From positions 372,001 to 436,000 of the forward strand of contig NZ_SPSB01000003.1 of the NCBI RefSeq assembly GCF_004571135.1: a stretch of DNA of 64,000 bases. The letters run 5' to 3'. This DNA is from Algoriphagus kandeliae. Its GTDB lineage: Bacteria; Bacteroidota; Bacteroidia; Cytophagales; Cyclobacteriaceae. The notes under the pieces were generated by a model that had not been told where the DNA came from, did no database searches, and saw nothing but the letters and a program-made list of their open reading frames with translations. Positions 36,021 to 46,532 of the stretch are shown here, piece after piece. Each line of letters opens with the position of its first letter. Position 1 is the stretch's first letter. The position numbers were made by a program, and so were the translations under genes.

Positions 36021-37370
36021 TTAGAATTTTCTATACTTGCCTTTCAAGAATTTATTCGCTTCTTTTTCTGCAAATCGGGCTTTTTTACTATCCCAATGCA
36101 AAGTCTGATTTGGGAATCTTCCTGCAATTACACCTAGCAAAATCGTCTCAGTCAAGCGTGCAGAATAGGAGAATGGCGCACTACATTCTGTTTTGCCCAA
36201 ACATGCATCCACAAATTCATGGTAATGCTTCTTGCTCTCCTCAGCATAATCTTTCACTGGCTCTCCTAAATTAAATTGAGCAATATCCATTTCTTGATAC
36301 TTTCCATCGACTATTAACCGCGGCAACTGCATAAAGTGAGGCAATAGTAAGCGTCCTTTTTCACCCATAAACATGGCACCTTGGTCAGGCAGCTGATCCC
36401 CATTTGGCAATTGCAAATCAGGATGATCAGCTGGAGCACCCGGCCCATCATACCACACCCAAGTCAAAGTTTCGCCTGTATATGGAGTGGAAGGAAATTC
36501 ATAGGTTACCACATTGTTTTCTGGAAAACCAAAACCGGTTGATTGACGGCACTCATTTCGAATGGTCCGTGGCACATCCAAAGCCAAGGCATTGTATGGC
36601 GTGTCAAAAATATGAACTCCCATATCCCCTAAAGTTCCGCAACCAAAATCCATCACTTTTCTCCAATTGCCAGGATGATAGTATCCTTCTTTATATGGTC
36701 GCTCAGGAGCTGTCCCTAACCAAAGATTCCAATCCAATCCTGCCGGAATCGGATCACTTCCCATTGGTTCGGGCCCGTCAAAGCCCCAGTTTTTTGGAGA
36801 CCAAGCCCGAACGGTATGCACTTTTCCAATAATTCCAGATTGTATCAGAAGAGTTGCCAATTTATAATCATAAAACGAGTGAACCTGAATACCCATTTGG
36901 GTTACCAGTCCTTTCTTTTCAGCCACTTTCTTCATTTCCCTTGCTTCCGAGACATGGTGAGTCAAAGGCTTTTGGCAATAAACCGCCTTATCCATTTTCA
37001 TCGCCATCAAGGAAGCTGGCGCATGCGTATGATCAGGTGTAGAAACTACTACGGCATCGATATCATCCTCTAATTCCTTCAGTAAAACCCGATAATCTGC
37101 AAACGTCTTCGCCTGGGGATACAACTTTGCTGCATTATCGATTGCTCGACTATCAACATCACAAAGTGCCACAACTTCCACCAGGGAATGTGAAGCGATG
37201 GCTTTTAAGTCTTCCATTCCCATAGCGCCTAGGCCGATTTGGGCGATTCGTAATTTTCCATTGGCTTGTGCTTTTGCCAATAAGGAAGGTGCAAGGGCTA
37301 ATCCAGCTGCACCTAAAGCCGACCTTTTGAGAAAATCCCGACGGTCAATAAACTGAAGGTTCTTGTTCAT
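36021..37370 (-). CDS. Tat-exported Gfo/Idh/MocA family oxidoreductase
   Basis: 449 residues from ATG 37370; the longer frame to 37436 lacks a plausible start. It opens with a twin-arginine signal (DRRDFLKRS, then a hydrophobic stretch to LLAKAQA). The Rossmann region IAQIGLGAMGM and the catalytic-lysine motif YCQKPLTH are present, as is the C-terminal domain with GDMGVHIFDTPYNAL. It uses a pre-bound NAD(P) in the periplasm to act on a carbohydrate derivative; the substrate is not evident. Close relatives occur near exported sugar-degrading genes in Bacteroidota. A neighbouring Tat-exported phosphoesterase diverges from it. Confidence 0.9.
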   Translation of the reverse strand: MNKNLQFIDRRDFLKRSALGAAGLALAPSLLAKAQANGKLRIAQIGLGAMGMEDLKAIASHSLVEVVALCDVDSRAIDNAAKLYPQAKTFADYRVLLKELEDDIDAVVVSTPDHTHAPASLMAMKMDKAVYCQKPLTHHVSEAREMKKVAEKKGLVTQMGIQVHSFYDYKLATLLIQSGIIGKVHTVRAWSPKNWGFDGPEPMGSDPIPAGLDWNLWLGTAPERPYKEGYYHPGNWRKVMDFGCGTLGDMGVHIFDTPYNALALDVPRTIRNECRQSTGFGFPENNVVTYEFPSTPYTGETLTWVWYDGPGAPADHPDLQLPNGDQLPDQGAMFMGEKGRLLLPHFMQLPRLIVDGKYQEMDIAQFNLGEPVKDYAEESKKHYHEFVDACLGKTECSAPFSYSARLTETILLGVIAGRFPNQTLHWDSKKARFAEKEANKFLKGKYRKF

Positions 37371-37617
37371 GATGGGTTGATTGTATTTTTTGTGATTGGT
37401 GACTTTTTGGTTGAAAGTAAAAAGCAGAAAGACCAAAAATCATTTGGAAACATTCCTGTTACGCCTTTTTTCTCGAGTTTTAAGTTAAGACTGAAAAATC
37501 GATTTACAAATTCGATTTGGGAAGGATGGTCAAAATGGTATTGAATCAGAAAAACATTTCATGACTTATTTTCTTTAGGTTTTCACCAATTTAATATCCC
37601 CTGTTTATCTTAGGTCT
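37371..37617. other. largest intergenic gap, divergent promoters expected
   Basis: 247 bases between the two Tat-exported genes. It holds an imperfect inverted repeat around 37499-37518 (ATCGATTTA and CAAATTCGAT) but no exact TAnnTTTG box, RNA gene or ORF with support. Confidence 0.5.
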
Positions 37618-38424
37618 ATGAACCGACGACCTTTTCTTCAAAAACTTGGCATTCTAACCACCGGTACCATGACACTTCCTTTTTTCTTATATGGGAAAAT
37701 GCAACTCCCAAAAGAAACCAAATTCAAGTTTATCACGGCTTCGGACGGACATTTTGGTCAGCCAAATACGGATTTTGAAACGAGTCACCGAAACCTTATT
37801 GAAGCTCTTAATCGGGAAAAGAATGTGGACTTTGTGGTTTTCAATGGGGATTTAATCCATGACGACCCTTCCCTCATGCCAGAAGTAAAAAAAGTGTATG
37901 ATCAGGTTCAACATCCCTACTTTGTCACTCGGGGCAATCATGATCGCGTGACTCCTTCGGATTGGGATTCTATTTGGAATCAATCCCCCAATTTCGCTGA
38001 AGTTCACCATGGAGAATTAGGCATGCTTCTTTTGAATTGCTCCAATGAGGCGGGAGAATACCTTTGTGCAGATCTGGATTTTGCCAAAGAAAAACTAGAT
38101 GCTTTTCAGGAATTACCTCATGTGATGGTCTTTGTCCATATTTCCCAAAATGAGTGGACTCGACATGGAATCGACTGCAAAAATTTTATGAATCTAATTA
38201 CCTCCTATCCAAATGTACGAGGCATTTTCCATGGGCATGACCATGATGTAGATGGTGTGATGCTTTATCGCAAAAAGCCCTTTCTATGGTCAGGACACTT
38301 TGGAGGAAATTGGGGCAATCCATTCCCAAGCTACAGAGTTTGTGAGGTCGGTACTGATGGGAAAGTAGTTTCTTACTTAAAACGGGTATCTGATGGAGAA
38401 ATCCTAAGTGGCTATACGCTTTGA
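37618..38424 (+). CDS. Tat-exported metallophosphoesterase
   Basis: 268 residues. Tat-type N-terminus (NRRPFLQKLG followed by a hydrophobic core). Calcineurin-fold metal motifs in order: ASDGHFG, FNGDLIHD, TRGNHDR, FVHISQN and FHGHDHD. The predicted product is a periplasmic phosphodiesterase or phosphatase; the substrate is unknown. The stop abuts the stop of the converging methyltransferase gene with no base between. The 247-base spacer upstream is shared with the Tat-exported oxidoreductase, hinting at a common stimulus, but no shared promoter element was seen. Confidence 0.87.
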   Translation: MNRRPFLQKLGILTTGTMTLPFFLYGKMQLPKETKFKFITASDGHFGQPNTDFETSHRNLIEALNREKNVDFVVFNGDLIHDDPSLMPEVKKVYDQVQHPYFVTRGNHDRVTPSDWDSIWNQSPNFAEVHHGELGMLLLNCSNEAGEYLCADLDFAKEKLDAFQELPHVMVFVHISQNEWTRHGIDCKNFMNLITSYPNVRGIFHGHDHDVDGVMLYRKKPFLWSGHFGGNWGNPFPSYRVCEVGTDGKVVSYLKRVSDGEILSGYTL

Positions 38425-39156
38425 TTACTCCTCTTTTTTTTGAAAGACCAGAAAGTGTTGAATCTTTAAAAACTGCCCATTCTCTACCAGTTCAAATCCA
38501 TTCGCTTCCAATTCCTTTTTGGCTTGACGCACTGTCATTTTATGCAATGGTTTGATAGGAACTGAAGGATCCTCTCCCCGGTATTCAATCAAAAGAATTT
38601 TGCCATCAGATTTCAGAGATTTGCGTAGGTTTTGGAGCATTTCCTCCGGAAATTCCAACTCATGGTACACATCCACAAAAATTGCCAGATCGATAGCATT
38701 TTCAGGTAAATTAGGCGAGGTCGATGATCCTTTAACAGCAATTACATTTTCAATTCCTAATTCCTGACTCCGCCGATTCAAATATTCAACGGCTGCATCT
38801 TGAACGTCCACCGCGTAAACCTTTCCTTCAGAAACAAGGGGAGCTATCCGAAAGGAATAATAGCCCGATCCGGCGCCAATATCAGCGACAACACTGTTTG
38901 GGGTGATCGGTAAATTTTTGATTGCCAAAGAAACGCCTTCTTCTGCTTCTCGAGAATCCCGCTCAAGCCAATCTTTCCCCGCAAAACCCATAATATGGGA
39001 AATTTCCCTTCCCATGTAAACTTTACCTATTCCATCCCAAGAAGCTGTTTTGTATTTATAAGGAGATTTGGAGTCGTTGGAGTTGCTCTGAGCATGGCAA
39101 GCAAAGGACATACTAGCAACCAACAGGAATAGGATGAAAAATCGATTTTGTCTCAT
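38425..39156 (-). CDS. exported class I SAM-dependent methyltransferase
   Basis: 243 residues. It begins with an N-terminal export signal (RFFILFLLVASMSFACHAQ), unusual for an enzyme needing SAM; a cysteine at 20 could be a weak lipobox. The methyltransferase fold has motif I ADIGAGSGYYSFRI (91-104), the acidic VYAVDV strand (motif II) and the motif IV-like LAIFVDVYHELEFPEEM. Similar signal-bearing methyltransferases recur in Bacteroidota. Either it works in the periplasm with leaked SAM or the hydrophobic start is a membrane anchor; the sequence does not decide. It lies downstream of katG, behind a terminator. Confidence 0.82.
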   Translation of the reverse strand: MRQNRFFILFLLVASMSFACHAQSNSNDSKSPYKYKTASWDGIGKVYMGREISHIMGFAGKDWLERDSREAEEGVSLAIKNLPITPNSVVADIGAGSGYYSFRIAPLVSEGKVYAVDVQDAAVEYLNRRSQELGIENVIAVKGSSTSPNLPENAIDLAIFVDVYHELEFPEEMLQNLRKSLKSDGKILLIEYRGEDPSVPIKPLHKMTVRQAKKELEANGFELVENGQFLKIQHFLVFQKKEE

Positions 39157-39223
39157 GCCTTTTTAAACTGAAAAAACTGAAACCTGTTTGATTTTGAGAA
39201 GAATTAGGAATCCATAAACACAA

Positions 39224-39254
39224 AAAAAGTGGCTCCTTTTGAGAGCCACTTTTT
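39224..39254. terminator. terminator after katG
   Basis: Perfect 12-base-pair stem AAAAAGTGGCTC/GAGCCACTTTTT with a 7-base loop, between katG and the exported methyltransferase gene on the minus strand. Confidence 0.88.
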
Positions 39255-39272
39255 AAAATATATGAGGTGATT

Positions 39273-41698
<2,426 letters not shown>

Positions 41699-44173
41699 TT
41701 ACTTATCCTTAGGAATCTCTCGCTGCATTTCGACCATGTCTACCGGAGGAGGCGTATTATCTCCCAACAAGTGGCGAACGAAATAATCACCCATCTTCCA
41801 GAAGAAGTATTCGCGCATATTTCCATAGCCATGTCGCTGCCCAGGCATAATCACAAATTCAAATCGCTTTCCAGCCTTAATAAGAGCTTCAGCCATTCGA
41901 ATTGTTCCTGCAGGGTGAACATTATTGTCCACATCCCCTGTAGAAAGCATCAAATGTCCTTTCAAGTTTTTCGCTAAATCAGGATTTTTCTCAATGCTAT
42001 AAATGAAAGTTGTATCCCCTTTTGGAGTCACGCGCTCAAGCACGCCATGATGCTTCTCAGACCACCAACGGTTGTAGATGTTGTTCTCATGGTTTCCTGC
42101 TGAAGAAATAGCCACTTTAAATACATCTGGATATACAAGCATTGCAGCCGTAGACATAAATCCACCTCCTGAGTGACCATGGATCCCTACTTTATTTCGG
42201 TCAATGAAAGAATACCGATCTGCTAGTTGCTCAACGGCAGCTTTTTTATCAGCCAAACCATAATCTCTTAAATCTCCATAGCCATAATTGTGATACCACT
42301 TGGAGCGAGCTGGATGACCGCCTCGGTTACCCAAAGTCACTACCACAAAACCAAATTGAGCCAATCTGTCCGTTCTATCCATACCTCTTCCAAAAGACTT
42401 GTTAACAGCTTCCGTTTGAGGTCCTGGATACACATATTGAATCAATGGATATTTCCGTGTTGAGTCAAAATCGAAAGGCTTGTACATCACTCCATAGAGA
42501 TCAGTGATTCCATCGTCAGCTTTGAATTTGAATGGTTCAGGGAATTGATATCCAGCAGCAAAAAGCTGGCTCAAATCAGCAGTTTCCAAGTCCATCACCT
42601 TGTTTCCATTTCGATCCATCAATACTGAAACTGGCGTAGTATTCACTCTGGAGAAATTATTGACAAAGAAAGAAGCTTGGTCATTCATCTCGATTTCATG
42701 ATTGAAATCGCCAGAATTTAGCAGGCTGATTGCTCCTCCATCCAAACTAACACTATACAAATGCTCGTAGTATGGGTCTTCCCCTTTTTCTCTTCCGTTT
42801 GCCACAAAATAGACTTTTCGATTTCGCTCATCGACTCTGGCAACTCCACCCACATGGAAAGGTCCGGAAGTCAGCTGACGTTTCATAGTTCCATCTTTGC
42901 CATAAAGGTAAAGATGAGCCCAACCGTCTCGCTCAGACCACCAAATCAAGTCATTGCCCACCAGTTCCAACTTATTGAAATCAATGTAAGTATTACTTCG
43001 CTCCTCGATAACTACTTCTTTTTCATTAGTTGCCAGATTCCAACGACAAACGTCTACTCGCTTCAGGTCACGGCTAGTAATCGCAAAGTAGAATTCATCC
43101 AAATCTCCTAGCCAAGTTGCGGGACGAAAATCATCATCTCTTGTATTTGCGGCAGGCGTAGTAGACCACAAACTCACTGTTTGATCTTTGAAAGTTGAAA
43201 TCGGAAGCTTCTTCAACTCCATACTTTCAAAGGAAAAATGCAACAGTTCTGTCTGAGGTTGCTCCTTTTCTCCAGGCATGGCATACTTATAGGTTTCCAA
43301 AGTTGGACGAGGGTTTCGTGTATTATGGATCACCCAAAGGTCTTTTACCTGACGCTGATCTGTCCGAGTCATTACAAACTGCTTGGAATCTGCACTCCAA
43401 AGTACCCCTACTCGCTTTCGGTCGTCCTTTTTCTTTTCTTCCTCCACATTATCATCACCTCGACCACCCCAGCCGTATTCGTAATCCTTTTCCCCATCGG
43501 TGGTTAATTGATTTTCCACGATGGTTGAATCCTTCTCATCCTTCACAGCTTTCAGGAAATTCTCCTTATCCATCCAATACAAATTGAAGTTCTTTGCGTA
43601 GACGACCTTGGATGAATCCGGTGAAATATTCGCCCACGAAAGACGCTTCGGATCTTTTTCAGTTTCAATCTCAGTCAAAGTCTGAGAGGAAATGTTGTAT
43701 AGAAAGGTATGGACTTTCTTCTCTAGTGAGTCCTTGGCATTTTTGTTTTTTTCCTTGATCTCAGCCCAATCGGACTTCAGGACATCGGCAGTACTCTTCA
43801 CTTTGAAGCGAAGGGTATTTTCATCATCCATCAATTTCAAATCATCCAATTTCAAATGCTGACCATCGAATGGATCCTTGACAACTTTCGTGATTTCTGC
43901 AGCTAACTTATCCCGATCGAAAAGTTCTGTTTTCGTCCTACGAACAGGATCTACAACATACCATCGCTTGCCATCCGAAGTTTCATATTCATACCAAAAG
44001 CGCTCGGATTTTCTCATCCAATGCGGATTTACGGATGTAGAAAAAATCATTTTCTCCAGCTTATCCGGTGAAAACCGTGCAGCTAGTTCATAATTCCCTT
44101 TATAAATCGGCTCTTGTGCCCAAGCTAGTTGGGTCGACAAAAAGAGCCCAAAAACCAAGAGTAATCGTTGCAT
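41699..44173 (-). CDS. S9 family peptidase, dipeptidyl peptidase IV-like
   Basis: 824 residues with a signal peptide (MQRLLLVFGLFLSTQLAWAQ). The N-terminal two-thirds is a beta-propeller (DPP IV N domain; repeated Asp-aromatic blades such as VYAKNFNLYWMDKEN). The catalytic part is an alpha/beta hydrolase: nucleophile in GIHGHSGGGF, Asp in STGDVDNNVHP and His in MPGQRHGYG. It would release dipeptides from peptides entering the periplasm. Full length and apparently functional. An almost perfect 14-base-pair hairpin lies behind the gene at 41656-41688. Confidence 0.93.
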   Translation of the reverse strand: MQRLLLVFGLFLSTQLAWAQEPIYKGNYELAARFSPDKLEKMIFSTSVNPHWMRKSERFWYEYETSDGKRWYVVDPVRRTKTELFDRDKLAAEITKVVKDPFDGQHLKLDDLKLMDDENTLRFKVKSTADVLKSDWAEIKEKNKNAKDSLEKKVHTFLYNISSQTLTEIETEKDPKRLSWANISPDSSKVVYAKNFNLYWMDKENFLKAVKDEKDSTIVENQLTTDGEKDYEYGWGGRGDDNVEEEKKKDDRKRVGVLWSADSKQFVMTRTDQRQVKDLWVIHNTRNPRPTLETYKYAMPGEKEQPQTELLHFSFESMELKKLPISTFKDQTVSLWSTTPAANTRDDDFRPATWLGDLDEFYFAITSRDLKRVDVCRWNLATNEKEVVIEERSNTYIDFNKLELVGNDLIWWSERDGWAHLYLYGKDGTMKRQLTSGPFHVGGVARVDERNRKVYFVANGREKGEDPYYEHLYSVSLDGGAISLLNSGDFNHEIEMNDQASFFVNNFSRVNTTPVSVLMDRNGNKVMDLETADLSQLFAAGYQFPEPFKFKADDGITDLYGVMYKPFDFDSTRKYPLIQYVYPGPQTEAVNKSFGRGMDRTDRLAQFGFVVVTLGNRGGHPARSKWYHNYGYGDLRDYGLADKKAAVEQLADRYSFIDRNKVGIHGHSGGGFMSTAAMLVYPDVFKVAISSAGNHENNIYNRWWSEKHHGVLERVTPKGDTTFIYSIEKNPDLAKNLKGHLMLSTGDVDNNVHPAGTIRMAEALIKAGKRFEFVIMPGQRHGYGNMREYFFWKMGDYFVRHLLGDNTPPPVDMVEMQREIPKDK

Positions 44174-44328
44174 AATTCATTGAGTTTTATTCCGCAACGA
44201 AACTATATAACGGCCTTCAAAAGCTTTTTACCACTTGCGGAAAAATTACAGACAAATGTTCTCGTCTTGATAAAGCAACACGATTGACCAAACTTTTTCA
44301 CAATCAGTTAACAAATACTTCACTTTAA

Positions 44329-44343
44329 CCAAATTTAATTTGG
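44329..44343. repeat. perfect palindrome in the S9 peptidase/phosphoesterase gap
   Basis: CCAAATT-T-AATTTGG, 7-1-7 perfect palindrome in the 246-base divergent spacer, about 60 bases upstream of the TACTTTTG box. Could be an operator; AT-rich composition makes chance possible. Confidence 0.35.
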
Positions 44344-44396
44344 AAAAAATAGCAAAATAGTAACAAACTAAACATAACTGATTTACATCAGGCCGC

Positions 44397-44404
44397 TACT
44401 TTTG
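44397..44404 (+). promoter_or_regulatory. -7 promoter box before the phosphoesterase gene
   Basis: TACTTTTG, exact TAnnTTTG match; it overlaps the TTG alternative start at 44402 and so favours GTG 44420 as the true start, leaving a leader of roughly ten bases. Confidence 0.45.
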
Positions 44405-44419
44405 AGTAAAACCCAATTT

Positions 44420-45304
44420 GTGAAGACACATTTCAAAACAATTATAGTATCCGACGTCCATCTTGGGACCAAAGGGTCAAAGGCTAAAGAAATCGTTCGG
44501 TTTTTGAAACAATATCGCTGTGATAATCTCATTTTAAACGGTGACATTATCGATGGCTGGCAACTTAAAAAATCAGGTACTTGGAAGCGGAAACATACCC
44601 GCTTTTTCAATCGGATTCTAAAGATGATTGAAAATCACGACACCCAGGTATTTTACCTTCGGGGCAATCATGACGACTTTTTGGATCAAATCCTACCCCT
44701 TCAGATTGGAAAACTTTCCATTCAAACCGACATGATTTATGAATCGAAAGGCAAGAAATATTTCATTACGCATGGAGATATTTTTGACAGCATTACGACC
44801 AATCTTAGATGGATTGCCTATTTGGGAGATATAGGATACACTTTTTTGCTTTGGCTAAATCGAGTCGTCAATCATTATCGATTTAAGCGAGGCTTGCCCT
44901 ATTTTTCTCTTTCACAATATGTTAAAGCAAAAGTAAAATCGGCTGTTTCATACATCGATCAATATGAAACAGAGCTTGCCAAAATGGCTAGAGCAAAAGG
45001 TTGTGACGGGATCATTTGTGGACATATACATAAAGCCGAAAACCGGGAAATCGAGGGAATTCATTACCTCAATTCTGGAGATTGGGTGGAGACTATGTCT
45101 GCCCTAGCTGAAGACCATGAAGGTAATTGGCAGTTGATCTATTATAGCGAGATTGATTTCAAATCAATCCAAACCGATCAAATCGGAAGCTTTTTTGAAG
45201 ACCCTAAAAAAGAGGTAGAGGAGGATAGCATCATTCCCTTACGCCAAGTCTCCTTTCGCTCTTCGCAAGATGATGACTTGAATTCGCCTGCATTTCGATC
45301 ATGA
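44420..45304 (+). CDS. calcineurin-like phosphoesterase, UDP-diacylglucosamine diphosphatase family
   Basis: 294 residues from GTG 44420 (MKTHFKTIIVSDVHLG); a TTG at 44402 would overlap the TACTTTTG promoter-like box at 44397-44404, so GTG is preferred. Metal motifs: VSDVHLG, NGDIIDGW, RGNHDDF, ITHGDIFD and ICGHIHKA. It is the second LpxH-like enzyme of the window but lacks the HGDGLGPGD signature of the gene at 29381, so its substrate is probably another UDP- or lipid-linked diphosphate. The stop overlaps the glycosyltransferase start by four bases. Confidence 0.86.
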   Translation: MKTHFKTIIVSDVHLGTKGSKAKEIVRFLKQYRCDNLILNGDIIDGWQLKKSGTWKRKHTRFFNRILKMIENHDTQVFYLRGNHDDFLDQILPLQIGKLSIQTDMIYESKGKKYFITHGDIFDSITTNLRWIAYLGDIGYTFLLWLNRVVNHYRFKRGLPYFSLSQYVKAKVKSAVSYIDQYETELAKMARAKGCDGIICGHIHKAENREIEGIHYLNSGDWVETMSALAEDHEGNWQLIYYSEIDFKSIQTDQIGSFFEDPKKEVEEDSIIPLRQVSFRSSQDDDLNSPAFRS

Positions 45305-46446
45305 AATTCCTATTCATTGTACAGGGAGAAGGTCGGGGTCACATGACCCAAGCCATATCTTTTGCAAGTTTACTTCGATCGCAGGGACATGAACTCTGTG
45401 GGGTGGTTTTGGGAAAAAGCAAAAGAAGAGCAATACCTGAATTTTTTTCCAGAGAAATCAAATCAAAAATCCACTGGATTGAGAGTCCCAATTTTGAAAC
45501 AGATCGAGCAGAAAAACGAATCCTTCTGGGGAAAACTATCTGGAAAAATTCTCTAAAGTTCCGGACCTTTCTAAAAAGTCTCCATCAAATTGATGTCTTG
45601 GTTAACCACCACAAGCCTGATGTCATTTTGAATTTTTACGATCTTCTGGGAGGTTTATACAATGGAATTTATAGACCCAATGTTGAATTTTGGGCGATTG
45701 GACACCAATATTTGGCTTTTCAAGCTGATTTTTCTTTTGCTCCTTCCAAAGGCTTTGCCAAGGAATTATTTCTCCTCAATACCAAAATGACTGCTTGGGG
45801 AGCTAGCCGCTTACTTGCCCTAAGTTTTAAACCTACACAAGCACAAAATTCGAAAATCGAAGTTGTCCCTCCATTATTGCGAAAAGAACTTCAATTATTG
45901 ACTCCATCATCGGGAGAATTTTACCTTGCCTATTTGGTAAACCCTGGGTATTCCACTGAAATTATCAAATTCGCAAAATCAAACCCAAGCTTTCATATCA
46001 AAGCCTATTGGGATAAAAAAGGGGCTCCTGAAATTGAACAGCCACTTCCAAACCTTTCCTTCCATCAGGTGAATGATAAAAAGTTTCTCAATGATATGGC
46101 TACCTGCAAAGGCTTGGTCTGCACAGCTGGATTTGAATCAGTTTGCGAAGCAGCTTATTTTGGAAAACCAGTGATGATGATTCCTGTGGCAGGTCAATAT
46201 GAACAGGCTTGCAATGCTTTAGATGCTGAGAAGCACCAAATTGCGATTGAAGGAAAGAATTTTGACTTTTCTTTCTTCGAAAAACATATTCAAGGATTTC
46301 ACCAAAACCCTGCATTTTTCCAGCTATGGTGTGAAGAATGGCCTGAAATTTTGGAAAAAATCACGCAAGCCAATCCAAAAACTGCCGTTTCTTCAGAATT
46401 TGTAGGTTCAGATCAAAATCCCCTTTCTTTTTCTCCCCTATCCTAA
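45301..46446 (+). CDS. glycosyltransferase, GT28/GT1-like (MJ1255 type)
   Basis: 381 residues. The N-terminal GT-B motif is FIVQGEGRGHMTQA (5-18), as in the MJ1255/MurG-like family. The donor side has VCTAGFESVCEAAYFGKPVMMIPVAGQYEQACNA, the GT28/GT1 nucleotide-sugar binding loop, interrupted here only for quoting. No membrane helices. It should transfer a sugar from a nucleotide donor to a lipid or glycan; the overlap with a UDP-lipid phosphoesterase gene points to glycolipid formation. It is followed after 86 bases by the GH63-like gene. Confidence 0.85.
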   Translation: MKFLFIVQGEGRGHMTQAISFASLLRSQGHELCGVVLGKSKRRAIPEFFSREIKSKIHWIESPNFETDRAEKRILLGKTIWKNSLKFRTFLKSLHQIDVLVNHHKPDVILNFYDLLGGLYNGIYRPNVEFWAIGHQYLAFQADFSFAPSKGFAKELFLLNTKMTAWGASRLLALSFKPTQAQNSKIEVVPPLLRKELQLLTPSSGEFYLAYLVNPGYSTEIIKFAKSNPSFHIKAYWDKKGAPEIEQPLPNLSFHQVNDKKFLNDMATCKGLVCTAGFESVCEAAYFGKPVMMIPVAGQYEQACNALDAEKHQIAIEGKNFDFSFFEKHIQGFHQNPAFFQLWCEEWPEILEKITQANPKTAVSSEFVGSDQNPLSFSPLS

Positions 46447-46480
46447 TTGAAGGATTACTGAAACAGGATTCCTATTTTTG
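46447..46480 (+). promoter_or_regulatory. promoter of the GH63-like gene
   Basis: TTG at 46447-46449 and TATTTTTG at 46473-46480, separated by 23 bases, at the long end of the usual Bacteroidota spacing; about 52 bases before ATG 46533. Confidence 0.5.
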
Positions 46481-46532
46481 AGCTTAAGTGACTGAAAAAG
46501 TCTAATTTCGGCACTGCTCAAGAAGAACCTAC

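Noticed and set aside
44190-44242. TTCCGCAA/TTGCGGAA inverted repeat, 37 bases apart, upstream of the S9 peptidase gene
   Set aside because: An 8-base inverted repeat in a 246-base AT-rich gap is expected by chance about half the time; no other support.
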